Shown: positions 33,513 to 42,946, counted from the stretch's first letter. The stretch: 64,000 nucleotides of DNA from Flavobacterium endophyticum (GCF_003634455.1 NZ_RBLC01000001.1:2002417-2066416), one strand, 5' to 3'. Made by a program: numbers and translations. The notes: a model not told the origin generated them from the sequence alone.

Positions 33513-35369
33513 TCATTGATTTATTTTGAATGGCTGTCCGCTTGTTACTTTCGCGTATTCGCTTTGTAGGCTTCCTTCTAACATTCTTTTTTCCAAATCT
33601 GTTCGGGTAATTTTGCCTCGAAGATATTTCTCGATCATCAAGCTGGCAATTGGTCCAGCCCAACGAGCTCCCCAATATCCATTTTCAATAAAAACGGCAA
33701 TTGCTATTTTTGGATTGTCCTTTGGTGCAAAAGCAACAAAGATGGAGTGATCCTGCAATTGTGTTCGCACGCCATTAATTTTTGTAAAGTTTTCTGCCGT
33801 TCCAGTCTTGCCGCAAATATCGATTCCTTCGACTTTAAGCGAGCGTGCAGTTCCTTCGTTATATACTCCGAAAAGACCTTCAATTACAGGTTTAAAATAC
33901 TGCTTGTCAACTGTAGTAACATGTTTCGTTGTATATTTTTTATCAATTGTATGACTTTTTATTTTTTTGATGATATGAGGCGTATAATAATAACCTTCAT
34001 TTGCAACAGCCGCCATCATATTTGCTAATTGGATTGGCGTTGTCGAAACCTCACCTTGGCCGATTGAATTTGAAATAATAGTTGTGCTTCTCCAGCCACC
34101 ATTCGGATACCATCTTGTATAATACCTTGAATCTGGAATGTGTCCTTTTCTTCCTGCCGGAAGATCGTAGCCCATAAAATTCCCTAATCCGAAACTTTTC
34201 AAGTGATTGCTCCAGGCATCAACTCCGTAGCCAGGCTTCGGATATTTATCAATCGTTCTCTTGAATACGTTGGCAAAATAGGTATTGCAAGAATGCGCAA
34301 TTCCTGTATGAAGATTATTGTCTCCAGAATCGTGGCATTTCATAAAAGCACCGCGACCATACGAAAAACCATGACTGCAATGAAAAGTAGTGTTTTCGTC
34401 GATAACTTCTTCCTGAAGACCAATCAATCCTGTCATGATCTTAAAAGGCGAGCCAGGAGGATATTCAGCCAAAAGCCCTCTGTCAAACAAGGGCATTGCC
34501 AAGGTATCTTTACTTAGTTTGGTATAATTTTTAGAACGGTCTCTTCCTACCAAAATAGCAGGATCATAAGATGGAGCTGATACTAGTGCCAAGATTTCGC
34601 CAGTTTTTGGCTCCAGCGCAACAATACCGCCTCGTTTGTTGATCATCAAGGCTTCGCCATATTTCTGCAGTTCGATATCCAAAGAAAGCGTCACATCTTC
34701 ACCTTGAATGGCAATCGTATCGTAAATGCCTTCTTTGTAAGAACCGATATCCCTGTTAAAACGGTCTTTTTGGATATACTTTACGCCTTTCGTTCCGCGA
34801 AGGAATTCTTCGTATACTTCTTCAACGCCTTGCTTTCCAATCAAATCACCGCTTTTGTAGTAAGGATTTTTCTTGATAATGGCATCGTTTACTTGTGCGA
34901 TATACCCGAAAACATTGGCAGCGGCATTGACCTGATAGTCTCTAAGCGAACGTTTTTGGATATAAAATCCTTGATATTTCCTGATTTTTTCTTGAAAGCC
35001 AGCGTATTCTTTTTTGTTCAATTGAGGTAAGAATACAGAAGGAAGCCTCGGGCTATACACTGTCGCCTTTTCTATTTTGGTTCTATATTCTTCTTCTGTA
35101 ATCTTTAAAAGCTTGCAAAATTCTGGAACATCGATTTCCTTAACGTCTTTTGGAATGACCATAACATCATACGATGGCTGGTTGGCAACCAAAAGCACGC
35201 CATTTCGGTCAAACATATAACCGCGTTCAGGATAATCGTATTTTATCTTGATGGCGTTATTGTCAGACTTTTTGATGAAAGAGTCGTCGATAATTTGAAG
35301 ATAAAAAAGCCTGGCCACAATTAAAATTGCAGACACAATTATTAAAGAGGGAAGAAGAATTTTTCTCAT
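33513..35369 (-). CDS. mrdA: penicillin-binding protein 2
   Basis: PBP2 cross-links peptidoglycan during cell elongation. The 618-residue protein has an N-terminal membrane helix (about 6-26), a pedestal domain with PERGYMFDRNG (47-57), and a transpeptidase domain with the three penicillin-site motifs: SPFK (Ser307), SCN (360-362) and KTG (521-523). It overlaps mreD by 4 bp upstream and is 4 bp from rodA downstream. Length is normal for Bacteroidota PBP2. Confidence 0.96.
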   Translation of the reverse strand: MRKILLPSLIIVSAILIVARLFYLQIIDDSFIKKSDNNAIKIKYDYPERGYMFDRNGVLLVANQPSYDVMVIPKDVKEIDVPEFCKLLKITEEEYRTKIEKATVYSPRLPSVFLPQLNKKEYAGFQEKIRKYQGFYIQKRSLRDYQVNAAANVFGYIAQVNDAIIKKNPYYKSGDLIGKQGVEEVYEEFLRGTKGVKYIQKDRFNRDIGSYKEGIYDTIAIQGEDVTLSLDIELQKYGEALMINKRGGIVALEPKTGEILALVSAPSYDPAILVGRDRSKNYTKLSKDTLAMPLFDRGLLAEYPPGSPFKIMTGLIGLQEEVIDENTTFHCSHGFSYGRGAFMKCHDSGDNNLHTGIAHSCNTYFANVFKRTIDKYPKPGYGVDAWSNHLKSFGLGNFMGYDLPAGRKGHIPDSRYYTRWYPNGGWRSTTIISNSIGQGEVSTTPIQLANMMAAVANEGYYYTPHIIKKIKSHTIDKKYTTKHVTTVDKQYFKPVIEGLFGVYNEGTARSLKVEGIDICGKTGTAENFTKINGVRTQLQDHSIFVAFAPKDNPKIAIAVFIENGYWGARWAGPIASLMIEKYLRGKITRTDLEKRMLEGSLQSEYAKVTSGQPFKINQ

Positions 35370-35875
35370 CTTTTGGTGTTAGGCTTAAATATATAGATAA
35401 TTACGATACAAAGTATGAGGGTGAAAATCGAGCTGAAAAGTGTTCTTAGCAAAATGTTGAATATAAAACTCAACTTGAATATTTCAAGTAAGAACAATAT
35501 GATATGGTGCGTGAATACTGAAATCAAGAGGAATGAAAATCGTTCCGGAGTCAGCTTATCATTGATTTTTACGGTTTGGTATTCATAACTTACTCCAAAA
35601 GAAAATTTGAAAAAAGTTGGCCTTACGTAAGCCAAGATAACACAGGCCGTGGCATGTACGCCTCCAGAATCACAAAACATGTCCATTATAATTCCTAAAA
35701 GAAAGCTGGCTAAAAGCAGTCCGGATCTGTTACCATTTACAGGATAAAGAATGATAAACAAGATGTAAGGATACGGATTTACATAGCCCCAGAAATCGAT
35801 TTCATTAAAAATCAATACCTGTGCGGCAAGCAAAAGTACAAATCGAGCGATATTTAATAATAAGGTGCTATTCAT
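35366..35875 (-). CDS. mreD: rod-shape protein MreD
   Basis: MreD is a small membrane protein of the elongasome. The 169-residue protein has about five hydrophobic helices and little other sequence, with 'NEIDFWGYVNPYPYILFIIL' near the N-terminus, typical of Bacteroidota MreD. It overlaps both neighbours (mreC by 8 bp, mrdA by 4 bp), suggesting translational coupling. Identity rests partly on this position. Confidence 0.9.
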   Translation of the reverse strand: MNSTLLLNIARFVLLLAAQVLIFNEIDFWGYVNPYPYILFIILYPVNGNRSGLLLASFLLGIIMDMFCDSGGVHATACVILAYVRPTFFKFSFGVSYEYQTVKINDKLTPERFSFLLISVFTHHIILFLLEIFKLSFIFNILLRTLFSSIFTLILCIVIIYIFKPNTKR

Positions 35876-36698
35876 TTTCTGCTTCCGTTTTAGCCTCTAA
35901 TTCTTCAATTTCTTTTCGCTCATAGTTTTCAAGGACATATACATGGCCAAGATTGGTCATGTCGTTGAATAATCTTACGTTCAATGTAAAATAGTTCGTT
36001 TCCTTGTCGGTGTAAATTTTGTCGATTACGCCGATATTTATATTTGGTGGAAAGGTCACAGATTCGTTTCCTGTAACAATCGTATCTCCTTTTCGAACAT
36101 TTGCTAATCTAGGTACGTCAATCAACTGAACAAAGCCCGTGCTTTTTCCGTCCCAGCGTAAAGTACCAAAATGGTTGGATTTTTTTATTCGGGCATTGAT
36201 TTCTGATTTGATATTCAGTATGCTGATTACGGTAGCGTAGTTCTTTGAAGTATGCTCAACAATTCCTATAATCCCAAGGCTATTAACAACGCCCATATCG
36301 GGTTTAATACCGGCTTTGCTTCCAGCATCTAATGTCAGGTAATTTTCTTTTACGTTATAGGAATTTTTGGTAACCTTTGCTTGGATGATATTGATTTTTC
36401 CATAACCTTTCAAGCTATCTCTGACTACAATTCCAGTTGAATCTTTTGCATTGAAAAGCATTTTTTTAAGAATAGCATTCTCTTTTGCAAGTTGTTCGTT
36501 CTGGGTTTTTAAATTCAGATATTCTTGAACGTTATGAATTCTTTCATAGACACCGCCACTAATAAAATTGGCAGAGGTCACAGCTTTGCTTCGGTGGTAG
36601 GAGTGGGACTGTATCGTAAGCACTAACGAAATGCCCAAAAGCAGCAAAAACAGCAACTTGTTGCTGTTTTTAAATATAAAATTAAATATTTGCTGCAT
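35868..36698 (-). CDS. mreC: rod-shape protein MreC
   Basis: MreC is a bitopic periplasmic scaffold that links MreB to PBP2. The 276-residue protein has one N-terminal helix (about 13-30), a coiled-coil segment (about 50-80, with LKTQNEQLAKENAILKKML), and the beta-domain with DAGSKAGIKPDMGVVNSLGI and RKGDTIVTGNESVTFPPNI, standard MreC landmarks. It starts 11 bp after mreB and overlaps mreD by 8 bp. Confidence 0.95.
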   Translation of the reverse strand: MQQIFNFIFKNSNKLLFLLLLGISLVLTIQSHSYHRSKAVTSANFISGGVYERIHNVQEYLNLKTQNEQLAKENAILKKMLFNAKDSTGIVVRDSLKGYGKINIIQAKVTKNSYNVKENYLTLDAGSKAGIKPDMGVVNSLGIIGIVEHTSKNYATVISILNIKSEINARIKKSNHFGTLRWDGKSTGFVQLIDVPRLANVRKGDTIVTGNESVTFPPNINIGVIDKIYTDKETNYFTLNVRLFNDMTNLGHVYVLENYERKEIEELEAKTEAENE

Positions 36699-36709
36699 GA
36701 ACTATGCTG

Positions 36710-37738
36710 TTATTTTATTAATATGCTTCTGAATTTTGGTATGTTTTTAAGTGCCATTCCCGTTCCTCGAACTACAGCTCTCAAAGGATCTTCGGCAATA
36801 TAAACCGGCAGGTCAGTTTTTTGTGAAATTCGTTTGTCTAATCCTCTCAACATTGAACCTCCTCCGGCTAAATAAATCCCTGTGTTGTAAATATCGGCTG
36901 CTAATTCTGGAGGGGTTTGAGATAAAGTTTCCATTACAGCATCTTCAATTCTTTGGATGGACTTGTCTAAGGCTTTTGCTATTTCTCTGAAAGAAACCTC
37001 GACTTGTTTTGGTTTTCCGGTCAACAAATCTCGACCTTGAACCGACATGTCGTCTGGCGGACTTTCTAAGTCTTCGATAGCGGCGCCGATTTCGATTTTT
37101 ATTTTTTCAGCAGTACTTTCTCCAACGAAAAGGTTATGCTGTGTTCTCATATAATAAACGATGTCATTCGTGAAAACATCACCTGCAATTTTGACTGATT
37201 TATCGCAGACAATTCCTCCAAGAGCAATAACTGCAATTTCGGTAGTTCCACCACCGATATCTACAATCATGTTTCCTTTTGGTTGCATGATGTCAACTCC
37301 AATACCGATAGCAGCAGCCATTGGTTCATGGATCAAATAGACTTCTTTTCCGTTAACGCGTTCTGCTGATTCTTTTACCGCTCTCATCTCCACTTCTGTA
37401 ATTCCAGACGGAATACAGATGACCATTCTCAAAGCAGGCGTAAACAATCTTTTCTTTAAAGCAGGAATGCTTTTTATAAACATGCTGATCATCTTTTCGG
37501 ATGCGTCAAAATCAGCAATTACCCCATCTTTCAGTGGCCTTATCGTCTTTATGTTTTCATGGGTTTTACCTTGCATCATGCTCGCTTCCTTACCAACAGC
37601 AATGATCTTGCCGGATACTCTGTCGCGAGCTACAATTGATGGACTGTCAATCACAACTTTGTCGTTGTGAATAATCAGGGTGTTAGCGGTACCAAGGTCT
37701 ATCGCAATATCCTCAGTCATGAAATCAAAAAATCCCAT
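36710..37738 (-). CDS. mreB: actin-like rod-shape protein MreB
   Basis: MreB forms membrane-associated filaments that guide cell elongation. The 342-residue protein has the actin-fold phosphate loop DLGTANTLI (17-25), the second phosphate loop MIVDIGGGTTEIAVI, and GIYLAGGGSMLRGLD near the C-terminus. It is the first gene of the operon mreB-mreC-mreD-mrdA-rodA, and a promoter word lies just upstream of it, in the short spacer after purH. Confidence 0.98.
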   Translation of the reverse strand: MGFFDFMTEDIAIDLGTANTLIIHNDKVVIDSPSIVARDRVSGKIIAVGKEASMMQGKTHENIKTIRPLKDGVIADFDASEKMISMFIKSIPALKKRLFTPALRMVICIPSGITEVEMRAVKESAERVNGKEVYLIHEPMAAAIGIGVDIMQPKGNMIVDIGGGTTEIAVIALGGIVCDKSVKIAGDVFTNDIVYYMRTQHNLFVGESTAEKIKIEIGAAIEDLESPPDDMSVQGRDLLTGKPKQVEVSFREIAKALDKSIQRIEDAVMETLSQTPPELAADIYNTGIYLAGGGSMLRGLDKRISQKTDLPVYIAEDPLRAVVRGTGMALKNIPKFRSILIK

Positions 37739-37781
37739 AAGTAGTTTTAGGGTTTAAAAATGTTTATAAAATTTTAACATG

Positions 37782-37789
37782 CAAAGTTA
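37782..37789 (-). promoter_or_regulatory. -7 box of the mre operon
   Basis: Minus strand TAACTTTG, an exact TAnnTTTG match, 43 nt before the mreB start and only 6 nt after the purH stop. This suggests the mre operon has its own promoter even though purH is on the same strand. Confidence 0.5.
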
Positions 37790-37795
37790 CGTAAA

Positions 37796-39322
37796 TTAAT
37801 GTTTGAAATGACGAGTTCCTGTAAATACCATTGCAACTTTATTTTCGTTGCAGTAATTGATACTCAATTCATCTTTTATTGAGCCTCCTGGCTGAATTAC
37901 GGCAGTAATTCCGGCATGATGAGCGATTTCCACACAATCTGGGAATGGGAAAAAAGCATCACTTGCCATTACGGCACCTTTCAAATCAAAATTAAAACTG
38001 TTCGCTTTTTCTATAGCTTGTTTTAAAGCATCTACGCGAGACGTCTGTCCGGTTCCTGATGCGATAAGCTGTCTGTTTTTTGCAAATACAATTGTATTCG
38101 ACTTTGTGTTCTTGCAGATTTTTGATGCAAATAACAAATCTTCAATTTCCTCTGAAGATGGGGGAGTTGTAGTAACGGTCTTTAAGTGTTCTTTATTGTC
38201 CGTCACATTGTTTTTATCTTGAACCAATAATCCATTCAAGCAAGTACGAACTTGTCTTTGAGGTAACTCCACTTCATTTTGTACTAAAATAATCCTGTTT
38301 TTCTTTTCAGAAAGTATTTCGATAGCAGACTCGTCGTAGCTTGGAGCGATTACAACCTCGCAGAAAAGCTGGTTGATTTCTCTTGCCGTGTCTGCATCAA
38401 TTTTTCCGTTAGCAATTAAAACACCTCCAAAAGCAGAAGTCGGGTCACCAGCCAAAGCATCTAGATATGCCTCTCTCATGGTGCTTCTTGTAGCCAGTCC
38501 GCAAGCATTATTGTGCTTTAAGATAGCAAAGGTAGGTTCATTGTTTTTGAATTCTAATATCAAGTTAACTGCTGCATCGACATCTAAAAGATTGTTATAT
38601 GATAATTCTTTTCCGTGAAGTTTTTTGAACATAGCGTCAAAATCTCCAAAGAAGAATCCTTTTTGGTGTGGGTTTTCACCATAACGTAAAACCTGTCCGT
38701 TTGGCACGCTTTCTTTGTAAAAAGTATCGTCGGTATTGAAATAATTAAAAATAGCTGTGTCATAATGAGACGAAACATGGAAGGCTTTGGTTGCAAAAAG
38801 CTTTCGGTCTTCTAATGTCAATTCGCCATTTTGTTTTGTAATCAATTCTAAGAAATCGGCATATTGATCTACAGAAGCCACAATCACCGTGTCTTTGAAA
38901 TTTTTTGCAGCAGCACGGATCAAAGAAATACCGCCAATATCGATTTTTTCGATAATATCAGCTTCTGATGCTCCTGAAGCAACTGTTTTTTCAAACGGAT
39001 ACAAGTCAACAATTACCAAATCAATCTGTGGAATTTCGAATTCTACCATTTGCTGAACATCGCCTTCGTGATCTTGACGGTTTAAGATGCCGCCGAAAAT
39101 TTTTGGATGCAAAGTTTTTACTCTTCCTCCAAGGATTGACGGATAGGAAGTTACGTCTTCAACAGGAACTACAGGAATTCCTAAAGCCTTGATGAAATCT
39201 TCTGTTCCTCCAGTAGAATAAAAAGTTACGTTTTGCTCGTGTAATTTTCTCACGATTGGCTCCAATCCGTCTTTTGAAAAGACTGAAATCAAGGCCGATT
39301 TGATAGTTTTTGAAGTACTCAT
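37796..39322 (-). CDS. purH: bifunctional AICAR transformylase / IMP cyclohydrolase
   Basis: PurH carries out the last two steps of IMP synthesis. The 508-residue protein has the N-terminal cyclohydrolase domain (about 1-200) with SVFSKDGLEPIVRKL, YSTGGTEDFIKALG and GGRVKTLHPKIFGGIL, and the transformylase domain with LRYGENPHQKGFFFG, AILKHNNACGLATR and AHHAGITAVIQPGGS. All are family landmarks. Upstream is an exact promoter word. Downstream, the mre operon continues on the same strand. Confidence 0.98.
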   Translation of the reverse strand: MSTSKTIKSALISVFSKDGLEPIVRKLHEQNVTFYSTGGTEDFIKALGIPVVPVEDVTSYPSILGGRVKTLHPKIFGGILNRQDHEGDVQQMVEFEIPQIDLVIVDLYPFEKTVASGASEADIIEKIDIGGISLIRAAAKNFKDTVIVASVDQYADFLELITKQNGELTLEDRKLFATKAFHVSSHYDTAIFNYFNTDDTFYKESVPNGQVLRYGENPHQKGFFFGDFDAMFKKLHGKELSYNNLLDVDAAVNLILEFKNNEPTFAILKHNNACGLATRSTMREAYLDALAGDPTSAFGGVLIANGKIDADTAREINQLFCEVVIAPSYDESAIEILSEKKNRIILVQNEVELPQRQVRTCLNGLLVQDKNNVTDNKEHLKTVTTTPPSSEEIEDLLFASKICKNTKSNTIVFAKNRQLIASGTGQTSRVDALKQAIEKANSFNFDLKGAVMASDAFFPFPDCVEIAHHAGITAVIQPGGSIKDELSINYCNENKVAMVFTGTRHFKH

Positions 39323-39344
39323 TGTGTAGTTGTGTTTAAAGGTG

Positions 39345-39352
39345 CAAAAGTA
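39345..39352 (-). promoter_or_regulatory. -7 box of purH
   Basis: Minus strand TACTTTTG, matching TAnnTTTG, 22 nt before the purH start codon. A TTG lies 24 nt further upstream, slightly beyond the usual spacing. The rest of the 274-bp purH to permease spacer shows nothing I can name. Confidence 0.5.
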
Positions 39353-39596
39353 GTTATTGTAACTTTAACTGTAAAACAATAAAGCCATGTTTTTTAGGTT
39401 TTTTTCAAGATTTATTTAGAGCGTGAGTTTAGGCATTTTTAGCTGCTGATTTTGCTGTCAAATAAGATTGTAGCAAAATATTTTGCAAGAGATAAGCTTA
39501 GTTTTTTGAAGTTTTCTTCTTTCTAAATAAATCTGGAAGTTTTTTAGGAAATTGTATTAAAATTACTGAATTTTACGGGAACACAAATTCTGCTCT

Positions 39597-40847
39597 ATGG
39601 TTGTTTATTTGCGCTTGCTGCGAGAAAGTTTTGGCTTTGCCTTGAATGCCTTGCGTAATAATAAATTACGTACCATTCTTTCGCTTCTTGGCGTAACCAT
39701 TGGAATTTTCTCCATTATTGCTGTGTTGACAGCCGTTGATTCTTTGGATAGGAAGATTAAGAGCGATATGAGTACGCTTGATAAAAATACAATGTACCTG
39801 AAACGTTTTTCTTTTGGGCCTTCAGAAGTGCCGCGTTGGAAAAGAGAGCAATATCCTGATGTTACTTACGATGAATTCCAATACCTGAAAAATTCAGTAA
39901 ATGGAATGGATAAGTCTACGTATCAGTTATTTACCAAACGCGAGATTATCAAATACGAAACAAAGGTTGTCAGCGATGTCAATGTCGTGCCTGCTACTTA
40001 TGAATTTGTTGAAATACAGCCTCAAAAAATTAAAGAAGGACGTTTTTTTAATGAATCGGAGTCAAATTCAGGAACTACGGTTGTCATTATAGGATATGAA
40101 ATTGCCAACAGTTTGTTTGGAAATACGGATCCGATTGGCAAGAAACTCAGGTTGTACGGACAACGCTTCACGGTTATTGGAGTTTTAGAAAAACAAGGCC
40201 AGGGAATGTTTGGTGAAAGCAATGATACTTCGGCATTTATTCCGGTCAATTTCTTGAGAAATAAGTTTGGAGACCATAATGATTCCATGACGCCAATTAT
40301 CGTCATCAAGCCAGATGCGGGAATTGATATTGATGCATTTAAAGGTGAAATCATTCAGAAATTACGCAACAAGCGAGGCTTGAAAGTTGGGCAGGACGAT
40401 AACTTTTTTATAGACGTTTTATCTGGATTTACAGATTTGATTGACGGAATTGTGGGAACTATGAATATGATAGGTTGGCTTATCAGTGGATTCTCGCTTT
40501 TAGTAGGAGGTTTTGGAGTAGCCAACATTATGTTTGTGTCTGTAAAAGAACGTACTAATTTGATCGGAATCCAAAAATCACTTGGAGCTAAAAATAGATT
40601 TATTTTGTTGCAATTTTTATTTGAAGCAATAATCTTATGCCTTATCGGCGGCTTGATTGGGTTACTTCTGGTATGGGGAATTGCGGCAATTCTAACTAGT
40701 ATACTCGAATTTGAATTTGTTTTAGGTCTTGGGAATATTGTGTTAGGCACGAGCTTAGCCGCTTTTATCGGACTCATATCAGGAATTCTGCCGGCTATTT
40801 CTGCTTCTCGATTGGATCCTGTTGAAGCGATTCGAACAGGAATGTAA
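39597..40847 (+). CDS. MacB/FtsX-type ABC transporter permease
   Basis: The 416-residue protein has a first membrane helix (about 20-45) preceded by NALRNNKLRTILSLLGVTIGI, the usual opening of MacB-type permeases, a large periplasmic MacB_PCD domain (about 50-280), and three C-terminal helices with the FtsX-like motif VKERTNLIGIQKSLGAKNRF and ending SRLDPVEAIRTGM. Such permeases work with a separate ATPase to move lipoproteins or small molecules without transport through the membrane. No ATPase or periplasmic adaptor gene is adjacent, so partners must be elsewhere. Confidence 0.88.
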   Translation: MVVYLRLLRESFGFALNALRNNKLRTILSLLGVTIGIFSIIAVLTAVDSLDRKIKSDMSTLDKNTMYLKRFSFGPSEVPRWKREQYPDVTYDEFQYLKNSVNGMDKSTYQLFTKREIIKYETKVVSDVNVVPATYEFVEIQPQKIKEGRFFNESESNSGTTVVIIGYEIANSLFGNTDPIGKKLRLYGQRFTVIGVLEKQGQGMFGESNDTSAFIPVNFLRNKFGDHNDSMTPIIVIKPDAGIDIDAFKGEIIQKLRNKRGLKVGQDDNFFIDVLSGFTDLIDGIVGTMNMIGWLISGFSLLVGGFGVANIMFVSVKERTNLIGIQKSLGAKNRFILLQFLFEAIILCLIGGLIGLLLVWGIAAILTSILEFEFVLGLGNIVLGTSLAAFIGLISGILPAISASRLDPVEAIRTGM

Positions 40848-40866
40848 GAATGAAATATTTTGATAT

Positions 40867-40898
40867 AAAAAAAATCCCGATAAGCATCGGGATTTTTT
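40867..40898. terminator. bidirectional terminator between the permease gene and accD
   Basis: AATCCCGAT and ATCGGGATT pair around the loop AAGC, with A runs before and T runs after, so it can stop both convergent transcripts. Confidence 0.88.
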
Positions 40899-40903
40899 AT
40901 TTT

Positions 40904-41758
40904 TTATCGGATAGGATTGTTTAAGATCAGATCCAGATATAAATTAATTTTGTTTTTTAATTCTTTCCTTGGAGTGATAAAATCCAAGAATCCATGTTCT
41001 AAGACGAACTCTGCGGTTTGGAAACCTTCTGGTAAGTCTTTCCCAGTAGTGTCTTTAACAACGCGAGGTCCTGCAAATCCAATTAATGCTCCTGGTTCAG
41101 AAATATTCACGTCGCCTAACATAGCGTATGAAGCCGTTGTTCCACCTGTCGTTGGATCGGTACATAAGGAGATATATGGAATTTTAGCTTCAGCCAATTG
41201 TGCTAATTTAGCCGAAGTTTTTGCCAACTGCATTAATGAATAAGCAGCTTCCATCATCCTTGCTCCTCCTGATTTTGAAATCATGACGAAAGGAATGTTA
41301 TTTTTGATAGAATGGTCGATTCCTCTTGCGATTTTTTCTCCAACAACAGCACCCATAGAACCTCCAATGAAGGCAAAATCCATACAGCATACTACCAAAT
41401 CTTTTCCTTTTGATTTTCCTACAGCTGTCCTTACCGCATCTTTTAATTTGGTCTTGTCCATTGCGTCTTTTAATCGATCAGAATATTTTTTAGTATCCAC
41501 GAAGTGAAGCGGATCTTTTGAAGTCATCTTGGCATCCAATTCCTTGAATTCGTTATTGTCGAACAAGATTTCAAAGTATTCCTTACTTCCAATTCTAACG
41601 TGAAAACCATCTTCTGGGCTCACATATAAATTTCTTGCTAGCTCATCTGCATCAACGATTTTTCCTGTCGGAGACTTATACCAAAGTCCTTTTGGAACAT
41701 CTTTTTTGTCTTCTGTAGCGGTTGTGATTCCTTTTTCTGTTCTTTTAAACCAAGCCAT
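40904..41758 (-). CDS. accD: acetyl-CoA carboxylase carboxyltransferase beta subunit, without zinc-finger cysteines
   Basis: AccD with AccA transfers the carboxyl group from biotin to acetyl-CoA, making malonyl-CoA. The 284-residue protein matches AccD from about residue 55 on, with [21 protein letters not shown], '[17 protein letters not shown]' and '[14 protein letters not shown]'. The N-terminal zinc ribbon is present in outline ([10 protein letters not shown], 24-33; [11 protein letters not shown], 44-54) but its four metal Cys are gone: by alignment they correspond to Ser29, Gly32, Ser47 and Asp50. From memory other flavobacterial AccDs look the same, so this seems to be a lineage trait and not decay. 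It follows fbaA by 71 bp on the same strand. Confidence 0.95.
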   Translation of the reverse strand: MAWFKRTEKGITTATEDKKDVPKGLWYKSPTGKIVDADELARNLYVSPEDGFHVRIGSKEYFEILFDNNEFKELDAKMTSKDPLHFVDTKKYSDRLKDAMDKTKLKDAVRTAVGKSKGKDLVVCCMDFAFIGGSMGAVVGEKIARGIDHSIKNNIPFVMISKSGGARMMEAAYSLMQLAKTSAKLAQLAEAKIPYISLCTDPTTGGTTASYAMLGDVNISEPGALIGFAGPRVVKDTTGKDLPEGFQTAEFVLEHGFLDFITPRKELKNKINLYLDLILNNPIR

Positions 41759-41768
41759 AATATTTTTT

Positions 41769-41830
41769 AATTATGAATTATAAATTATGAATTAGGCGGT
41801 AACGCAATTCGTAATTTGCAATTTTGAATT
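41769..41830. repeat. inverted array of 7-nt AATTNNN repeats
   Basis: Each arm is 25 nt: three consecutive AATTNNN heptads closed by AATT (41769-41793 and 41806-41830), around a 12-nt GC-richer centre. Read as an inverted repeat the arms match at 19 of 25 positions. It fills nearly the whole accD-fbaA spacer and touches the fbaA stop codon. As RNA it would form a long interrupted hairpin, but there is no T-run that would make it a normal terminator. Confidence 0.7.
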
Positions 41831-42897
41831 TATAATGTATTTACGTTGTTCAGGTCTTTGAAAGCCTGCTCTAATCTTGTGTTGAAAGTAACCTCTCCTT
41901 CACGCATCCATTTTCTTGGATCATAGTATTTTTTGTTTGGCGCTTCAGGGCCTTCTGGGTTTCCAATCTGTGTTTTAAGGTAATCGATGTTTTTAACGAT
42001 ATAATCTCTGATTCCTTCTGTGAAAGCAAATTGCAAGTCGGTATCGATATTCATTTTAATGACTCCGTATCCGATTGCTTCTCTGATTTCTTCTAACGTC
42101 GATCCAGAACCTCCGTGGAAAACGAAATCAACAGGATTGTGTCCGGTATTGAATTTGTTTTGTACAAAGTCTTGGGAATTTTTAAGGATTTTCGGCGTAA
42201 GCTTAACGTTTCCTGGCTTGTATACGCCGTGTACGTTTCCGAAAGCCGCAGCAATTGTAAAACGCGGGCTGATTTTTAGAAGTTCTTCATACGCAAAAGC
42301 GACTTCTTCCGGCTGTGTGTATAATTTTGAGCTGTCAACATCAGAATTGTCTACCCCATCTTCTTCTCCGCCTGTAATTCCAAGCTCGATTTCGAGAGTC
42401 ATTCCAATTTTGCTCATTCTTTTTAAGTATTCTTTACAGATCTCGATGTTTTCTTCGATCGGCTCTTCCGATAAATCGATCATGTGCGAGCTGAAAAGAG
42501 ATTTTCCAGTTTCTGCGAAATGTTTTTCAGAAGCATCTAGAAGCCCGTCAATCCAAGGCAATAATTTTTTTGCACAATGGTCAGTATGAAGGATAACAGT
42601 CGCTCCATAGGCTTCTGCTAAAGTATGTATGTGTTTTGCGCCAGCGATAGCTCCTGCAATTGCCGCTTTCTCATTTTCGTTAGACAAACCTTTTCCAGCG
42701 TTATAGATAGCACCACCGTTTGAGAACTGAATGATAACTGGAGCTTTTAATTTTGCCGCCGTTTCTAGAACGCCATTGATTGTGCTTGACCCGGTTACGT
42801 TTACTGCTGGCAATGCAAATCCTTTTTCTTTTGCATAGTTAAAAATCTCTTGAACTTGATCGCCCGTTGCAACGCCTGGTTTTATATTATGAGCCAT
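41830..42897 (-). CDS. fbaA: class II fructose-bisphosphate aldolase
   Basis: The zinc aldolase of glycolysis and gluconeogenesis. The 355-residue protein has LHTDHCAKKLL with Asp106 and zinc His107, LEIELGITGGEEDGVDNS, AAAFGNVHGVYKPGNV, and DFVFHGGSGST, all class II landmarks, and the length of the E. coli-like class IIA enzyme. A promoter word lies 29 nt upstream of the start. Confidence 0.97.
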   Translation of the reverse strand: MAHNIKPGVATGDQVQEIFNYAKEKGFALPAVNVTGSSTINGVLETAAKLKAPVIIQFSNGGAIYNAGKGLSNENEKAAIAGAIAGAKHIHTLAEAYGATVILHTDHCAKKLLPWIDGLLDASEKHFAETGKSLFSSHMIDLSEEPIEENIEICKEYLKRMSKIGMTLEIELGITGGEEDGVDNSDVDSSKLYTQPEEVAFAYEELLKISPRFTIAAAFGNVHGVYKPGNVKLTPKILKNSQDFVQNKFNTGHNPVDFVFHGGSGSTLEEIREAIGYGVIKMNIDTDLQFAFTEGIRDYIVKNIDYLKTQIGNPEGPEAPNKKYYDPRKWMREGEVTFNTRLEQAFKDLNNVNTL

Positions 42898-42925
42898 TGT
42901 GTTTTTTGTTTATAGTTAAAGACTA

Positions 42926-42933
42926 CAAAAATA
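42926..42933 (-). promoter_or_regulatory. -7 box of fbaA
   Basis: Minus strand TATTTTTG, an exact TAnnTTTG match, 28 nt before the fbaA start, in the 49-bp spacer after tamL. Confidence 0.45.
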
Positions 42934-42946
42934 ATAATTTCTGAAA

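Noticed and set aside
40355-40777. A 140-codon minus-strand frame inside the FtsX-type permease gene
   Set aside because: Antisense of conserved membrane helices and the FtsX motif; no start signal or family resemblance.
41769-41830. Heptad array considered as a CRISPR or a terminator
   Set aside because: Units of 7 nt with no spacers are not CRISPR, and there is no T-run on either strand at the right place for a rho-independent terminator.
42020-42589. A 189-codon plus-strand open frame opposite fbaA
   Set aside because: It is the mirror of a highly conserved aldolase gene, has no start context or domain, and its composition follows the codon bias of the minus-strand gene.
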